DNA of 64,000 nucleotides from CAIQPV01 sp963719855 (GCA_963719855.1 CAVRDK010000008.1:131085-195084), one strand, 5' to 3'; counted from the stretch's first letter, positions 52,172 to 61,718 are shown. Notes: generated from the sequence alone by a model not told the origin. Made by a program: numbers and translations.

Positions 52172-52798
52172 TTAATCTGCCCCAACCTGTCTGGCATTGA
52201 GGCGTAACAGCGCCTGTATCGACGCATATACCAGCAATACCACAGCCAAACTGGACAGGAACCCTGCCATCACATCCGCTGGGAAATGTGCGCCAAGACT
52301 AATTCTTGAAATCCCAACCCACAGCACAAAAAATGTACCCGCCACGCGCCACCAACGCTCGAGAATAGGCCATAGACTGGCTACAAGCAACATGGCAAAT
52401 GACGAATGTCCACTCGGCAGGCTGTGATGATATTCCGGCGCGCCGATGATATGCACAGTGCCGGGCTGCAATGCCAGCGGTGGACGCGGAAAATCAAGCA
52501 ACGGCTTGAGTGCGCCAATCAACTGACTATCCAGAAAGTACGCAATGCTGAACACTGCAATTACCGCCATCCAGCGTGTAGCTTGAGCCTGATAACGCGT
52601 GGACTCCTGTATCGGTGTTTTTACAACAACAAAAAGCGCAACAAGCGCTGTCAATCCAAGATAGAGCGGAAAAACGGCATGCTCCCCCAGTGCTGTGCCA
52701 AGCAGCATGAACCTATCAAGATATTCTGTTCGAATATCATTTATGGCATGGAACAGCCAGACGTTAGCGCCGCCCCAGTCATAAAATATTTCTTTCAT
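52172..52798 (-). CDS. PAP2-family membrane phosphatase
   Basis: 208-aa polytopic protein with the three PAP2 motifs: KPLLDFPRPP near 95, PSGHSSF near 127 and SRISLGAHFPADVMAG near 163 (His nucleophile and acid). It may dephosphorylate undecaprenyl pyrophosphate or lipid phosphates. Followed upstream by the DUF4337 gene on the same strand, 9 bases away. Confidence 0.9.
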   Translation of the reverse strand: MKEIFYDWGGANVWLFHAINDIRTEYLDRFMLLGTALGEHAVFPLYLGLTALVALFVVVKTPIQESTRYQAQATRWMAVIAVFSIAYFLDSQLIGALKPLLDFPRPPLALQPGTVHIIGAPEYHHSLPSGHSSFAMLLVASLWPILERWWRVAGTFFVLWVGISRISLGAHFPADVMAGFLSSLAVVLLVYASIQALLRLNARQVGAD

Positions 52799-52807
52799 GA
52801 ATCTGGT

Positions 52808-53377
52808 CTACGCAAATAGTGTGGTTAACCACAAACCGACACCGCCTGCGGCAGCCGCACCTGCCACGTAAAACAACCATTTCTTGCGCGTCAGAACAGT
52901 AATGGAAGCCAGGGAGATAGCAATCTGAACCAGCGTCATGGCCTGTGCCAGCTTGTGGTGCGGATGCATTGCATGCTCACTTTCCTCATTAGCCTTCTCT
53001 GATTCCGCCTCCAGTTCCTCAGCCTTTGTCTTGATCTCTTTCTTTTCCTTGTCGTATTTTTCGACCATATCTTTGAAATAACCTTGCCTGTGCGCGGGCG
53101 CAAATTCAGCTGCGAGTTCCATCAAATGCCCCTTGCTACTCTTGGCTTGATAGAAATTCCACTGATCCGAAGCTTGTGCTTTCTTCAGCACGGCTTCATT
53201 CTTGAATAACATGGCCTCATTCTGGGTGGCCCCTCCTTGATAACTTATGATCGCGCCAACGGTAGCTAAAATTGCAGTGAAGATTGCAACATAACCGCCA
53301 AGCCCATCCCCGCTCTCGGCATGATGTTCAACTGCGTGTTCATGGGCGCCATGTACATGAAATCCGTGTTCTGACAT
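52808..53377 (-). CDS. DUF4337 membrane protein
   Basis: 189 aa. A His-rich N-terminus (HVHGAHEHAVEHH), one membrane segment (AIFTAILATVGAIISYQGG), a long charged coiled coil about residues 60-130 (KYDKEKKEIKTKAEELEAES) and two C-terminal membrane segments, the layout of DUF4337. Function unknown. Confidence 0.8.
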   Translation of the reverse strand: MSEHGFHVHGAHEHAVEHHAESGDGLGGYVAIFTAILATVGAIISYQGGATQNEAMLFKNEAVLKKAQASDQWNFYQAKSSKGHLMELAAEFAPAHRQGYFKDMVEKYDKEKKEIKTKAEELEAESEKANEESEHAMHPHHKLAQAMTLVQIAISLASITVLTRKKWLFYVAGAAAAGGVGLWLTTLFA

Positions 53378-53471
53378 ATTATTTCCTTGAGTTTGAAAAA
53401 TCTGAAACTGGCTACTAGGCTATTATAGCCGCTGAGGATTCCCTACGCGATGCTTGCTACGAATACTGCAT

Positions 53472-54035
53472 TCAAGGGAGCCATTTCTTATCTTTGCTGC
53501 GCCGCCAGAGCCAAATAACGCAGCCGGCCAAGAGAATCCCGATCAGTATTGCCCCCTCGAAATGTTTGATGTCCTTGAGCAGAATTTCGAGTAATGCGCC
53601 GAAATAATATCCTGCAAGAGCGATGGTTACAGCCCAGACGAGCGCGCCGAGCATGTTGAGCAACGCAAACCTGGTGGGAGACACACCGCTGATGCCTATG
53701 ATTATGGGGCCAGCAATACGCAGTCCATAAAGGAATCTCACGGCAGGAATAAGCATGGTGTGATATCTGTCGAGCATCTGCTGCACCGCAGGAACGCGTG
53801 CGCGCAGCAAAGGAAAACGATTGAGAATTGCCACGCCATAAAGCCTGCCCAAGTGGAAAAATATCTGGTCTCCCAACGTGCTTGCCACGAACGTAATGGC
53901 AATCACATAGCGCAGGTCGAGCATGCCGCGATGCGCGGCAAACCCGGCAAAAACCAAGATGGTCTCACCCTCCAACAAGGCGCCGAAGAATACGGCGTAG
54001 TAGCCGTACGATGCGACTAATTCGGATACGGTCAT
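53472..54035 (-). CDS. DedA-family membrane protein
   Basis: 187 aa, SNARE-associated/DedA type. Features: GALLEGETILVFAGFAAHRG near 18, GDQIFFHLGR near 55 and the F-R/P-G-like segment VRFLYGLRIAGPIIIG near 98, with several membrane helices. The family transports undecaprenyl phosphate or phospholipids; this member's substrate is not known. Confidence 0.88.
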   Translation of the reverse strand: MTVSELVASYGYYAVFFGALLEGETILVFAGFAAHRGMLDLRYVIAITFVASTLGDQIFFHLGRLYGVAILNRFPLLRARVPAVQQMLDRYHTMLIPAVRFLYGLRIAGPIIIGISGVSPTRFALLNMLGALVWAVTIALAGYYFGALLEILLKDIKHFEGAILIGILLAGCVIWLWRRSKDKKWLP

Positions 54036-54063
54036 TCTGGAATATTACACATCATATCTGAAT

Positions 54064-54721
54064 TCACGAACCCACCAAACTGGCCGCTATATTGATCGAC
54101 AGGCCGATGATGGCGACGTTGAACAAAAAACAGAGCACAGATTGCGCAAGTACGGTCTTACGCATCGAACGCGACATGACGCTCACATCTGACGTTTGGG
54201 CAGCAACTGCGATAGTAAACGAGAAATAAAGGAAATCCCAATAATTGGGATTTCCTTCGTTATCCGGGAAACGGAGGGCTTTCGAGTTCAATGGGCGACC
54301 GGTAAAAAATACGTGCGTAGTGAAATGTAAATAATGTTGCGACGAGGCACCATGAACCGAATACTGTGGAGCCGGTGAAAGCGTAGTGGAGCAGACGATG
54401 ACTGAGAGACAAGCTTTTAACGGTTGACAGCTCCAGAATAACCGCCGCCAGACTCCCTATTGCAGCAATCGACATAACCGCCAAGATAACCACCGCTCCC
54501 CTATCTTCCTGCTCGGCAATTGCGCGAACTCTGGCATGGCTTGCGCGCATCATTAGCCATCCCATCAAACACAGATAAAACCAAACGGTGACATTCCAGC
54601 CAATCAATGCCCGCGCAACAGTATCCCACTGCAATGGAAGAACAAGCCCGACAAAGACACCCGCACCTATCGCGGTAGCCAGGCGAGGGTGAGGGCGGAC
54701 AAATTGATGAATAGCGAGCAT
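54064..54721 (-). pseudogene. DUF1345 membrane protein, frameshifted
   Basis: The first frame (54721 to 54260) encodes four membrane segments through LVATLFTFHYARIF. The second (54291 to 54064) encodes the DUF1345 end NPNYWDFLYFSFTIAVAAQ and TSDV...INIAAS. Both together make one normal DUF1345 protein of about 218 aa. Dropping one base from the A6 run at 54304-54309 joins the frames. Either a real homopolymer mutation or a sequencing error. Confidence 0.8.
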
Positions 54722-54914
54722 AGCTTCTGAAGTTGATTGGATGGGGGATTTTACACGACCTCACCGACTGCAATCTGCCGACAGTTGCCAACATAATACC
54801 GTTGTCGGACTTTAGTGCATACACATAATCTGGTAGGGGGCAGGATCGCCCCCCGTCCGAGGGTTGTAGCAAAACCGACGTGTCGATGATTTTCGATATT
54901 TATGGTGCTGTAAA

Positions 54915-55124
54915 ATCAACACCACTGTCCAGATTATCAACGATATTTCAAAAGCGCTACGCCAACAATGCAGCTCGAACAGCGAAAATGCCCATAAAGT
55001 AGAAAAGATTGCCCGACTTGTGCAGTAAAACAGCGTTTCTATTGACGAGATTGCAAATAAATTCACACATCTCGCCAGTATGGCAACAAATTTGCAAACT
55101 GCTATTGCAGTTTGCAAAACTTAA
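54915..55124 (+). pseudogene. methyl-accepting chemotaxis protein C-terminal remnant
   Basis: The plus strand reads INTTVQIINDISKALRQQCS, NAHKVEKIARLVQ, then TAA in place of a conserved Glu, then NSVSIDEIANKFTHLASMA and TNLQTAIAVCKT-stop. This matches the last 70 residues of MCP signalling domains (I-x-x-IA-x-ALKQQ ... VEKIA-x-M-x-E-NS). The hub, HAMP and membrane parts are gone. AT-rich DNA surrounds it. Confidence 0.7.
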
Positions 55125-55208
55125 GCATATATTTCATATAGAAGTCACATAGAAGCGACCATAAAAAGCGACCGTATCAGAACTACCATGTACACTAAGG
55201 AGGATTTT

Positions 55209-55557
55209 ATGAACTTTGACGATGCAGTAGCCGCACATATCAAATGGAAAGTACGTTCTGAGCCAATTTATTGATGGTACCAGCACTGAGAAACTCGAAA
55301 GCGCAACAATATGCAAAGATAACCTGTGCGATCTGGGTAAATGGATTTACGGCGAGGGCACAAAATACAAGGCCGCAGCCCACTACACGGATTTGGTCAC
55401 GAAGCATGCCGGCTTTCACAAATGTGCCGGGGAAGTACTGAAGAAAGTGGAAGCAGGAGACAAGCCCGGCGCCAAGGCCATCTTGTCCGGCCAGTTTGCT
55501 GTTGCCTCCAAAGATACCGTAAACGCTATTATGCAAGTAAAGAAAGAGGCGAGCTAA
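55209..55557 (+). pseudogene. stand-alone CZB zinc-binding protein, frameshifted
   Basis: ATG 55209 after AAGGAGG begins MNFDDAVAAHIKWKVR. One surplus T at 55256-55257 shifts the frame; skipping it gives LSQFIDGTSTEKL, CKDNLCDLGKWIYGEG, TKHAGFHKCAGEVLKK and ends KKEAS, 115 aa. The H-x-n-C-x-n-H-x3-H-type pattern (HIKW, CDLGKW, KHAGFH) is the chemoreceptor zinc-binding (CZB) domain, which senses zinc or hypochlorite. Apart from one base the gene is well preserved. It follows the MCP remnant. Confidence 0.8.
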
Positions 55558-55739
55558 GTATTGCTCCTCCCCGATACGGGTCACTGATGAGCCGGATTCG
55601 GGGCACGGCACAGGCTTGGATTCTGTGTGTTCGCTGAGAACGGCGTTGTATGCCGCCGTTCAGGCTGTTATGCGGTTGGACAGAAGTCCAGTCTATTCCT
55701 GCGTCACTGTCGCAGGCTGTTTCCTTGCACACAATCCGC

Positions 55740-55910
55740 TTAAGCTGAAACGATGTCCATGTGGTCGGAACCGGTGAACGCGACTAATGCATCCGCATTG
55801 AGGAAAGGCTCTCTCGCAAACAAACTTTCTGCTTCTGAAAAATATTTCTCGACCCTCGCTAACTCGTGCAGAAACGTTTCTTGATATCCGAGCTCAAATA
55901 CGAGCAACAT
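55740..55910 (-). CDS. possible 56-aa protein
   Basis: A frame from ATG 55910 begins MLLVFELGYQETFLHELARV and has an amphipathic helix (VEKYFSEAESLFAREPF) and ends HMDIVSA. Composition is protein-like but there is no ribosome site and I know no homologue. The rest of the 475-base gap 55558-56032 shows nothing else. Confidence 0.35.
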   Translation of the reverse strand: MLLVFELGYQETFLHELARVEKYFSEAESLFAREPFLNADALVAFTGSDHMDIVSA

Positions 55911-56032
55911 GTTAAATAAGCAAATCAGATTACGTACGTTTCAGCGTTAACGTGCTGGCGTGGCGGGCGGCAAACTGCTTGCGGCTATCATGCTGGCTTC
56001 CTGCTCCCGCACCATTCGTTTTAACCGGGACG

Positions 56033-56821
56033 CTAACCAAACACTTTCGCCAGTTCTGCACCCGGATCATCGACGCGCATGAATGCTTCGCCCACCAGAA
56101 AAGTCTGCACTTGATGTTGACGCATCAGCTGTACATCCGCTGCTTTTAAAATACCGCTTTCCGTCACCACGATGCGCCCTTGCGGAATGCGCGGCAGCAA
56201 GTCGAGCGTGGTTTGCAGACTCACTTCGAAGGTGCGCAGGTTGCGGTTGTTGATGCCGATTAGCGGGGTTTCGAGTTGCAAGGCTGCGTCCAATTCTGCA
56301 CCATCGTGCACTTCCACCAGTACAGCCATACCCAGGCTGTGTGCCAGCGCCTCGAACTCTTTCATCTGTTCCGGATTTAACGCGGCGGCAATCAGCAGAA
56401 TGGCATCCGCCCCCATCGCGCGTGCCTGGTAAATTTGGTATTCATCCACCATAAAATCCTTGCGCAGGACGGGGATGGAGCAGGCGGCGCGCGCTTGTTT
56501 GAGGTATTCCGCATTGCCCTGAAAAAATTGCTCGTCAGTCAGCACAGACAAACAGGCTGCGCCATGTAAGGCATAACTGGCGGCGATCTCCGCCGGACGA
56601 AATTCTGCGCGCAACACGCCTTTGCTCGGGCTGGCCTTTTTGATTTCGGCGATCACCGCAGTCTGTCCCGCCGCGATCTTGTTGCGGATTGCACCTACGA
56701 AATCGCGTGCGGGCGCGGCTTGCGCCGCCTCGTTGCGGATTTGCACCAACGGTTTTGCGGTCAGCGCAGTAGCTACTTCTTGCGCTTTGACGGCGAGAAT
56801 TTTCTTCAGGATGTCGGACAT
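56033..56821 (-). CDS. trpC: indole-3-glycerol phosphate synthase
   Basis: TIM-barrel enzyme of tryptophan synthesis. ATG 56821 gives 262 aa. Motifs: AEIKKASPSKGVLR near 55 (catalytic E/K), LSVLTDEQFFQG near 87, VLRKDFMVDEYQIYQA near 113, GINNRNLRTFEV near 185 and VTESGILKAADV near 215. Divergent from proA with an 83-base gap. Confidence 0.97.
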   Translation of the reverse strand: MSDILKKILAVKAQEVATALTAKPLVQIRNEAAQAAPARDFVGAIRNKIAAGQTAVIAEIKKASPSKGVLRAEFRPAEIAASYALHGAACLSVLTDEQFFQGNAEYLKQARAACSIPVLRKDFMVDEYQIYQARAMGADAILLIAAALNPEQMKEFEALAHSLGMAVLVEVHDGAELDAALQLETPLIGINNRNLRTFEVSLQTTLDLLPRIPQGRIVVTESGILKAADVQLMRQHQVQTFLVGEAFMRVDDPGAELAKVFG

Positions 56822-56904
56822 GCTTGGCTCTCTCGAATAAGGCGCGCATTTTACCACCCCGCTTGCGGTAAAATGCGCGACACGCTCTTAATGAGAGAAA
56901 CGCA

Positions 56905-58165
56905 ATGGAAAATATCAAAGCATACATGCAACAAATCGGGCAGCAGGCGCGCGCCGCTTCGCGCCGGATGGCGCTGGCGGATACCGCCGCGAAAAACCGT
57001 GCGCTGGAAGGCATCGCACAGTCCATTCTGGACAGCGCCGCACAGCTTATCGCGGAGAACGCAAAAGATGTAGCTGCCGCGAAAACCAACGGCTTGGATG
57101 CCGCCGCGATAGACCGCCTGACTCTGACCGAAAAAACGATTCACAGCATGGCGGAAGGCTTGCGCCAGATCGCGCAATTGCCCGATTTGACCGGCGAAAT
57201 CACCGAGATGAAATACCGTCCCAGCGGCATCCAGGTGGGCAGGATGCGCGTCCCTTTGGGTGTGGTCGGCATCATCTATGAATCGCGCCCCAATGTGACG
57301 GCGGATGCTGCAGGGCTATGCTTGAAATCCGGCAATGCAGCCATCCTGCGCGGCGGTTCGGAAGCTATTCATTCCAATCAGGCCATCGCGGCCTGCGTCC
57401 ATGCGGGGCTACGCGCCGCCGGGTTGCCGCAGACTGCGGTGCAAGTGATCGCCACTACTGACCGCACCGCTGTGGGCGAACTCATCACCATGAAAGAATA
57501 TGTGGACGTGATCGTGCCGCGCGGCGGCAAGAGCCTGATCGCGCGCATCTCGGAAGAAGCCAAGGTTCCTGTCATCAAACATCTGGACGGCATTTGCCAC
57601 GTGTATATCGACGACGAGGCCGATCTGGGAAAAGCCATCCGCATCGCTGACAACGCCAAGACCCACCGCTACGGGGTATGCAATGCGATGGAAACCTTGC
57701 TGGTCGCGCAAGGTGTCGCGGTTAAAGTGCTGCCAGATCTCTGCAAGATATATCTCGACAAAGGCGTGGAGCTGCGCGGCGACGATGCGGCGCGTGCTAT
57801 CGTGAATCAGATGAAGGTCGCCACGGAAGAAGACTGGCACACCGAATACCTCGCGCCGATTTTAAGTGTCCGCGTAGTTGCTGGATTAGATGCTGCGATA
57901 GAACACATCAATACCTACAGCTCGCAACACACCGACAGTATCGTGACAGAGAATTATACCAAGGCGATGCGCTTCCTGCGTGAGGTGGATTCGAGCAGTG
58001 TGATGGTTAACGCTTCGACGCGCTTCGCTGACGGCTTCGAGTACGGTCTCGGCGCGGAAATCGGCATCTCTACCGACAAGATCCACGCGCGCGGCCCGGT
58101 CGGGCTGGAGGGGCTGCACCTCGCAAAAATTTATTGTGCTCGGCAACGGACAAGTCAGGGTTTAG
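56905..58165 (+). CDS. proA: gamma-glutamyl phosphate reductase ProA, 3' frameshift
   Basis: NADPH-dependent reductase of proline synthesis (aldehyde dehydrogenase superfamily). About 420 codons with VPLGVVGIIYESRPNVTADA near 112, LCLKSGNAAILRGG near 137, RGGKSLIARI near 212, catalytic Cys in HLDGICHVY near 235, and the end FEYGLGAEIGISTDKIHARG. After GPVGLEGL a surplus base (C at 58117) shifts the frame. Skipping it gives TSQKFIVLGNGQVRV and a stop at 58165, the normal end. As written the frame runs on to 58218, into the next gene. The enzyme core is unaffected. Confidence 0.92.
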
Positions 58166-58177
58166 AGAAAGAACAGC

Positions 58178-59908
58178 ATGAGCCAATCCGTTGCAATCAA
58201 AGTGCCGGATATTGGTAACTTCAAGGACATCGCCATCATCGAGGTGCTGGTGAAAGTCGGTGATACCATAGTACCGGAGCAATCCCTCATCACGCTGGAA
58301 ACCGACAAAGCCACGATGGACGTGCCTTCGCCTGTTGCGGGCGTGGTGAAAGAGTTGAAGCTCAAGGTGGGGGATAAGGTCAGCGAAGGCAGTGTGATTT
58401 TGATGCTTGAAGAGAATCGAGCAATCCCAGCCCCAGCGTCCGTTTCCCAATCCTCATCCCCCAATTCGCAATCCAAAATCACCGCCGCTCGATCCTCTAT
58501 TCATGCCGAAGTTGTCGTCCTCGGTGCTGGCCCCGGTGGCTACACGGCGGCGTTTCGCGCCGCCGATCTGGGCAAACAGGTGGTGCTGATCGAGAAGCAT
58601 GACGCGCTCGGCGGCGTGTGCCTGAATGTTGGCTGCATCCCGTCCAAGGCGCTGTTGCATGTAGCCAGAGTCATCACCGAAGCGGACGAAGCCGCCCATC
58701 ACGGAGTGACCTTCGGCAAGCCGAAAATTGATATCGAAAAAATTCGCGCGTGGAAGGTAAGCGTCATCGCCAAGCTCACCGGTGGACTCGCCGGGTTGGC
58801 GAAGCAGCGCAAGGTGCAGGTGGTGCGCGGCGTGGCAAAATTTACCTCGCCCAACAGCCTCGCGGTGCAGACCGCCGATGGGGAGAAGGTCATCACCTTC
58901 GATCACGCCATCGTCGCAGCAGGCTCCAGCGTCGCGCGTATTCCCGGCTTTCCCTACGATGATCCGCGCCTGATCGATTCCACTGGCGCGTTGGCGTTGC
59001 AGGATGTGCCAAAGCGTATGTTGATTATTGGCGGCGGTATCATCGGGCTGGAAATGGCGACTGTGTACGACGCGCTAGGCAGCAAAATTTCCGTGGTGGA
59101 ATTGGCCGACGGATTGATCCCCGGTGCGGATCACGACCTCGTGCGCCCGCTGATGAAACGCATTGAGCAACGCTACGAAGCCATCTACCTGAAAACCAAG
59201 GTCACTAAAATTGAAGCGAAAAAAACGGGTTTGCAAGCCACTTTCGAAGGAGAGCAAGCGCCCAAGCCGCAGCTGTATGACCGCGTGCTGCTCGCGGTGG
59301 GGCGCCGTCCCAACGGACGAGAAATTAATGCGGAAGCGGCAGGGCTCATCGTGAATGAGCACGGCTTCATTCCGGTGGACAAGCAGATGCGCAGCAACGT
59401 GCCGCACATCTTTGCCATTGGCGACATTGTCGGCAACCCGATGCTGGCGCACAAGGCGGTGCATGAAGGCAAGGTCGCCGCAGAAGTTATTGCCGGACAC
59501 AAGTCCGCATTCGAAGCGTTGACCATTCCTTCCGTCGCTTACACCGACCCGGAAATTTCCTGGATGGGCCTGACCGAAACGCAGGCCAAGGCGCAGGGCA
59601 TCGCTTACGAAAAAGCCAGCTTTCCGTGGGCAGCCTCAGGTCGCGCGCTTTCCATTGGGCGCGACGAAGGTTTTACCAAGCTGCTTTACGAACCAATCAC
59701 CATGCGCATCCTGGGCGCAGGTATAGTCGGCAGCAACGCAGGCGAGTTAATTGCCGAAACCGTGCTGTCGCTGGAAATGGGCGCGGACATGGAAGACATT
59801 GGCCTTACCATCCACCCACATCCGACGCTGTCGGAAACCGTGGGCTTCGCGGCGGAGATAGCAGAGGGCAGTATTACTGACTTGTATCTGTCGAATAAAA
59901 AACGCTAG
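58178..59908 (+). CDS. lpdA: dihydrolipoyl dehydrogenase with N-terminal lipoyl domain
   Basis: E3 subunit of 2-oxoacid dehydrogenase complexes. 576 aa: lipoyl domain 1-80 with the lipoyl-lysine motif ETDKATMDVPSP near 45, a Pro/Ser linker, then the flavoprotein: FAD motif VLGAGPGGYTAAFRAADLG near 113, redox disulfide GGVCLNVGCIPSKALL near 147, NAD motif IIGGGIIGLEMATVYDALG near 288, FAIGDIVGNPMLAHKAVHEG near 415 and the dimerisation domain with HPHPTLSE. The fused lipoyl domain is usual in betaproteobacterial PDH E3. No aceE/aceF lies nearby. Confidence 0.96.
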   Translation: MSQSVAIKVPDIGNFKDIAIIEVLVKVGDTIVPEQSLITLETDKATMDVPSPVAGVVKELKLKVGDKVSEGSVILMLEENRAIPAPASVSQSSSPNSQSKITAARSSIHAEVVVLGAGPGGYTAAFRAADLGKQVVLIEKHDALGGVCLNVGCIPSKALLHVARVITEADEAAHHGVTFGKPKIDIEKIRAWKVSVIAKLTGGLAGLAKQRKVQVVRGVAKFTSPNSLAVQTADGEKVITFDHAIVAAGSSVARIPGFPYDDPRLIDSTGALALQDVPKRMLIIGGGIIGLEMATVYDALGSKISVVELADGLIPGADHDLVRPLMKRIEQRYEAIYLKTKVTKIEAKKTGLQATFEGEQAPKPQLYDRVLLAVGRRPNGREINAEAAGLIVNEHGFIPVDKQMRSNVPHIFAIGDIVGNPMLAHKAVHEGKVAAEVIAGHKSAFEALTIPSVAYTDPEISWMGLTETQAKAQGIAYEKASFPWAASGRALSIGRDEGFTKLLYEPITMRILGAGIVGSNAGELIAETVLSLEMGADMEDIGLTIHPHPTLSETVGFAAEIAEGSITDLYLSNKKR

Positions 59909-60106
59909 AGCTTCACTTTTATAGCTTCGACCACAACCGGACACTGGCGATTTTTCTCCTTAGCGACCACTGATCCTGCGCTGTTATGCTATCTTGGACA
60001 GCAGTGTGAGTTTTTGCGGTATTATGGTGCTGTAGCCCAAGCCAGTCCTGAACTTTTCCCAATTCCCGCCTAAAATTCCGCTGTGTTATTTCACAGGGGA
60101 ACAATC

Positions 60107-60610
60107 ATGAATGCCACGAATGATTTACAGGTTATCACACCGGCCAGCACTGATGTTCAGAATAGCGATGCGATGGTAATCACGGTGCTGTTAGCCAAGA
60201 AAGCTTCGCTTGGCGGCCAGCTTCTGGACTTGGAAGATCAGATCAGCCGGATGCGCCGCGAACTGACGGCGATTGTAGAAACGCTCAAGGTGTTCGGGGT
60301 GGCAGAACCGGAACCGCCCAAGTTACCCAATAAGATCATGCGGCGCAGAACCAGGGAAGGGTTTCGCCGGGGCGAACTCGCCCGGCGGGTGCTGGAGAAG
60401 ATCAGGGAATCCAAAGAGCCAGCAGCACCATCCGAGATCGGGCGCGTCATTATGCGCGAGTGCCTGATGGATGCGGGGGATGAGAAGATGTATTTCGCCT
60501 TTCAGCACAAGATATACAACGTCATACGCCGCCAGTGGCAGCGCGGTGTGCTGGAGCAGGTTAACGGCGAAGAAGGCTTCCCTGCCCGCTGGAAAATCGC
60601 TAATGCTTAA
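60107..60610 (+). CDS. hypothetical protein convergent with IS1595 transposase
   Basis: ATG 60107 after AGGGGA gives 167 aa. A coiled coil (LLDLEDQISRMRRELTAIVET, about 42-65), a basic proline-containing linker (KIMRRRTREGFRRGELAR), then a winged-helix-like C-terminus (SEIGRVIMRECLMDAGDEKMYFAF, RRQWQRGVLEQVNGE). DNA binding is plausible. Its stop overlaps the transposase stop, tail to tail, so it may be a passenger of the same element. No family recognised. Confidence 0.65.
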   Translation: MNATNDLQVITPASTDVQNSDAMVITVLLAKKASLGGQLLDLEDQISRMRRELTAIVETLKVFGVAEPEPPKLPNKIMRRRTREGFRRGELARRVLEKIRESKEPAAPSEIGRVIMRECLMDAGDEKMYFAFQHKIYNVIRRQWQRGVLEQVNGEEGFPARWKIANA

Positions 60611-61575
60611 TGCGCCCTGCGACCATAGCCGCGCCATTTTGTAGAGAGGGCGTGAACCATCGTGAGGTTTGCCACGCTTTGCGTCAGCCATGCGTTGTCT
60701 TGGCGGCGGTGATCCTCACGCCATGCCATTTCCGTTGCGTAGTGGTGCAAATGTTTTCCGCTGATACGGTGATGAACGCCGCGTTCGGCACGGCGCAGGC
60801 GGGAGAAAAAGCTTTCAGCATTATTGGTGCAAGCACCATCGCGGCTGTAGGATTCTTGGTGATTAATTCTCTTCATGGCATAGTGTGCATGGAGAATGTC
60901 ATAAGCCGCCGCCTCATCCGCATGAATGGTGGTGCCTTTGAATACACGCCGCTTAATGATCGGCACGAGAGCGGCTTCATCGGGTACTACGGTAGTCAAG
61001 GTGCGTCCATCGCGCTGGCGGATCACACCCACGACGCTTCGCTTCCCGTTTTGGTGTTCCACCAGGCGGCGGTCTATGCGATCTGACTTGTGATTCTTTG
61101 GGCGGACATAACCGCCGAAGTAGGCACCATCCACTTCTACTGTTGTTTCGTCGCCCCCCAATTGTTGATCTGCGGTTTCGAGTTCTAAACTTTCGCGGAG
61201 CTTGTGCAATAGCACAAAAGCAACTTTGTAATCGCAGCCGAGTTCGCGGGAAAGCTGGAGAGCGGGAAGCCCTTTAACCGAGTTCACGAATTTGAAAATG
61301 GACAGCAGAATATCCCGGAAAGCCATCTTGCGATCCGCAAAGATTGTGCCGGAGGTGACAGAAAAATCGTATGAACACGCCTTGCAGCGCCATTTCTTGC
61401 GGGCAGGCAGGTTGTAGCAGGCTTCGCAGCCGCAGCGCGGGCATACTGCCTCGCCTGCGGTTGATGCCCAGCGGAGCGTGCGGAACACGTCCCGCGCCTC
61501 CTCCTCGCCCATGCGGGCAACTTTCGTTTCGGACAGGGTGCGGCAAGCGGGAGTGAGTAAAAAGTGTTGAGCCAT
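60607..61575 (-). CDS. IS1595-family (ISXO2-like) transposase
   Basis: 322 aa, start after AAGGAG. N-terminal zinc ribbon CPRCGCEACYNLPARKKWRC-x2-C near 43, then the ISXO2-like DDE domain: GGDETTVEVDGAYFGG near 142, IHADEAAAYDILH near 217 and NNAESFFSRLRRAERGVHH near 250. I could not define terminal inverted repeats or target duplications, so the element borders are unknown. Confidence 0.9.
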   Translation of the reverse strand: MAQHFLLTPACRTLSETKVARMGEEEARDVFRTLRWASTAGEAVCPRCGCEACYNLPARKKWRCKACSYDFSVTSGTIFADRKMAFRDILLSIFKFVNSVKGLPALQLSRELGCDYKVAFVLLHKLRESLELETADQQLGGDETTVEVDGAYFGGYVRPKNHKSDRIDRRLVEHQNGKRSVVGVIRQRDGRTLTTVVPDEAALVPIIKRRVFKGTTIHADEAAAYDILHAHYAMKRINHQESYSRDGACTNNAESFFSRLRRAERGVHHRISGKHLHHYATEMAWREDHRRQDNAWLTQSVANLTMVHALSTKWRGYGRRAH

Positions 61576-61589
61576 GATTATCTCCTTAA

Positions 61590-61659
61590 TTCGTCATTTA
61601 TGGCTATATGATAACATATCTGACGAACAAGACAAGCCTTTTCTAACTATATTTCGTCA
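61590..61659. promoter_or_regulatory. three TTCGTCA motifs between divergent genes
   Basis: TTCGTCA at 61590-61596, its complement TGACGAA at 61621-61627, and TTCGTCA at 61653-61659, spaced about 31-32 bases (three helical turns). They lie between the transposase and DUF6471 genes and look like an operator array, possibly for the DUF6471 protein. Confidence 0.45.
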
Positions 61660-61718
61660 TATTTGCATAATGTTTTGCATGTATGCTATTCTCCAAAAAT
61701 TGGTTAATGGAGAACTAT

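Noticed and set aside
54812..55117. 101-codon minus-strand frame
   Set aside because: It is the complement of the chemoreceptor tail, which explains the sequence better.
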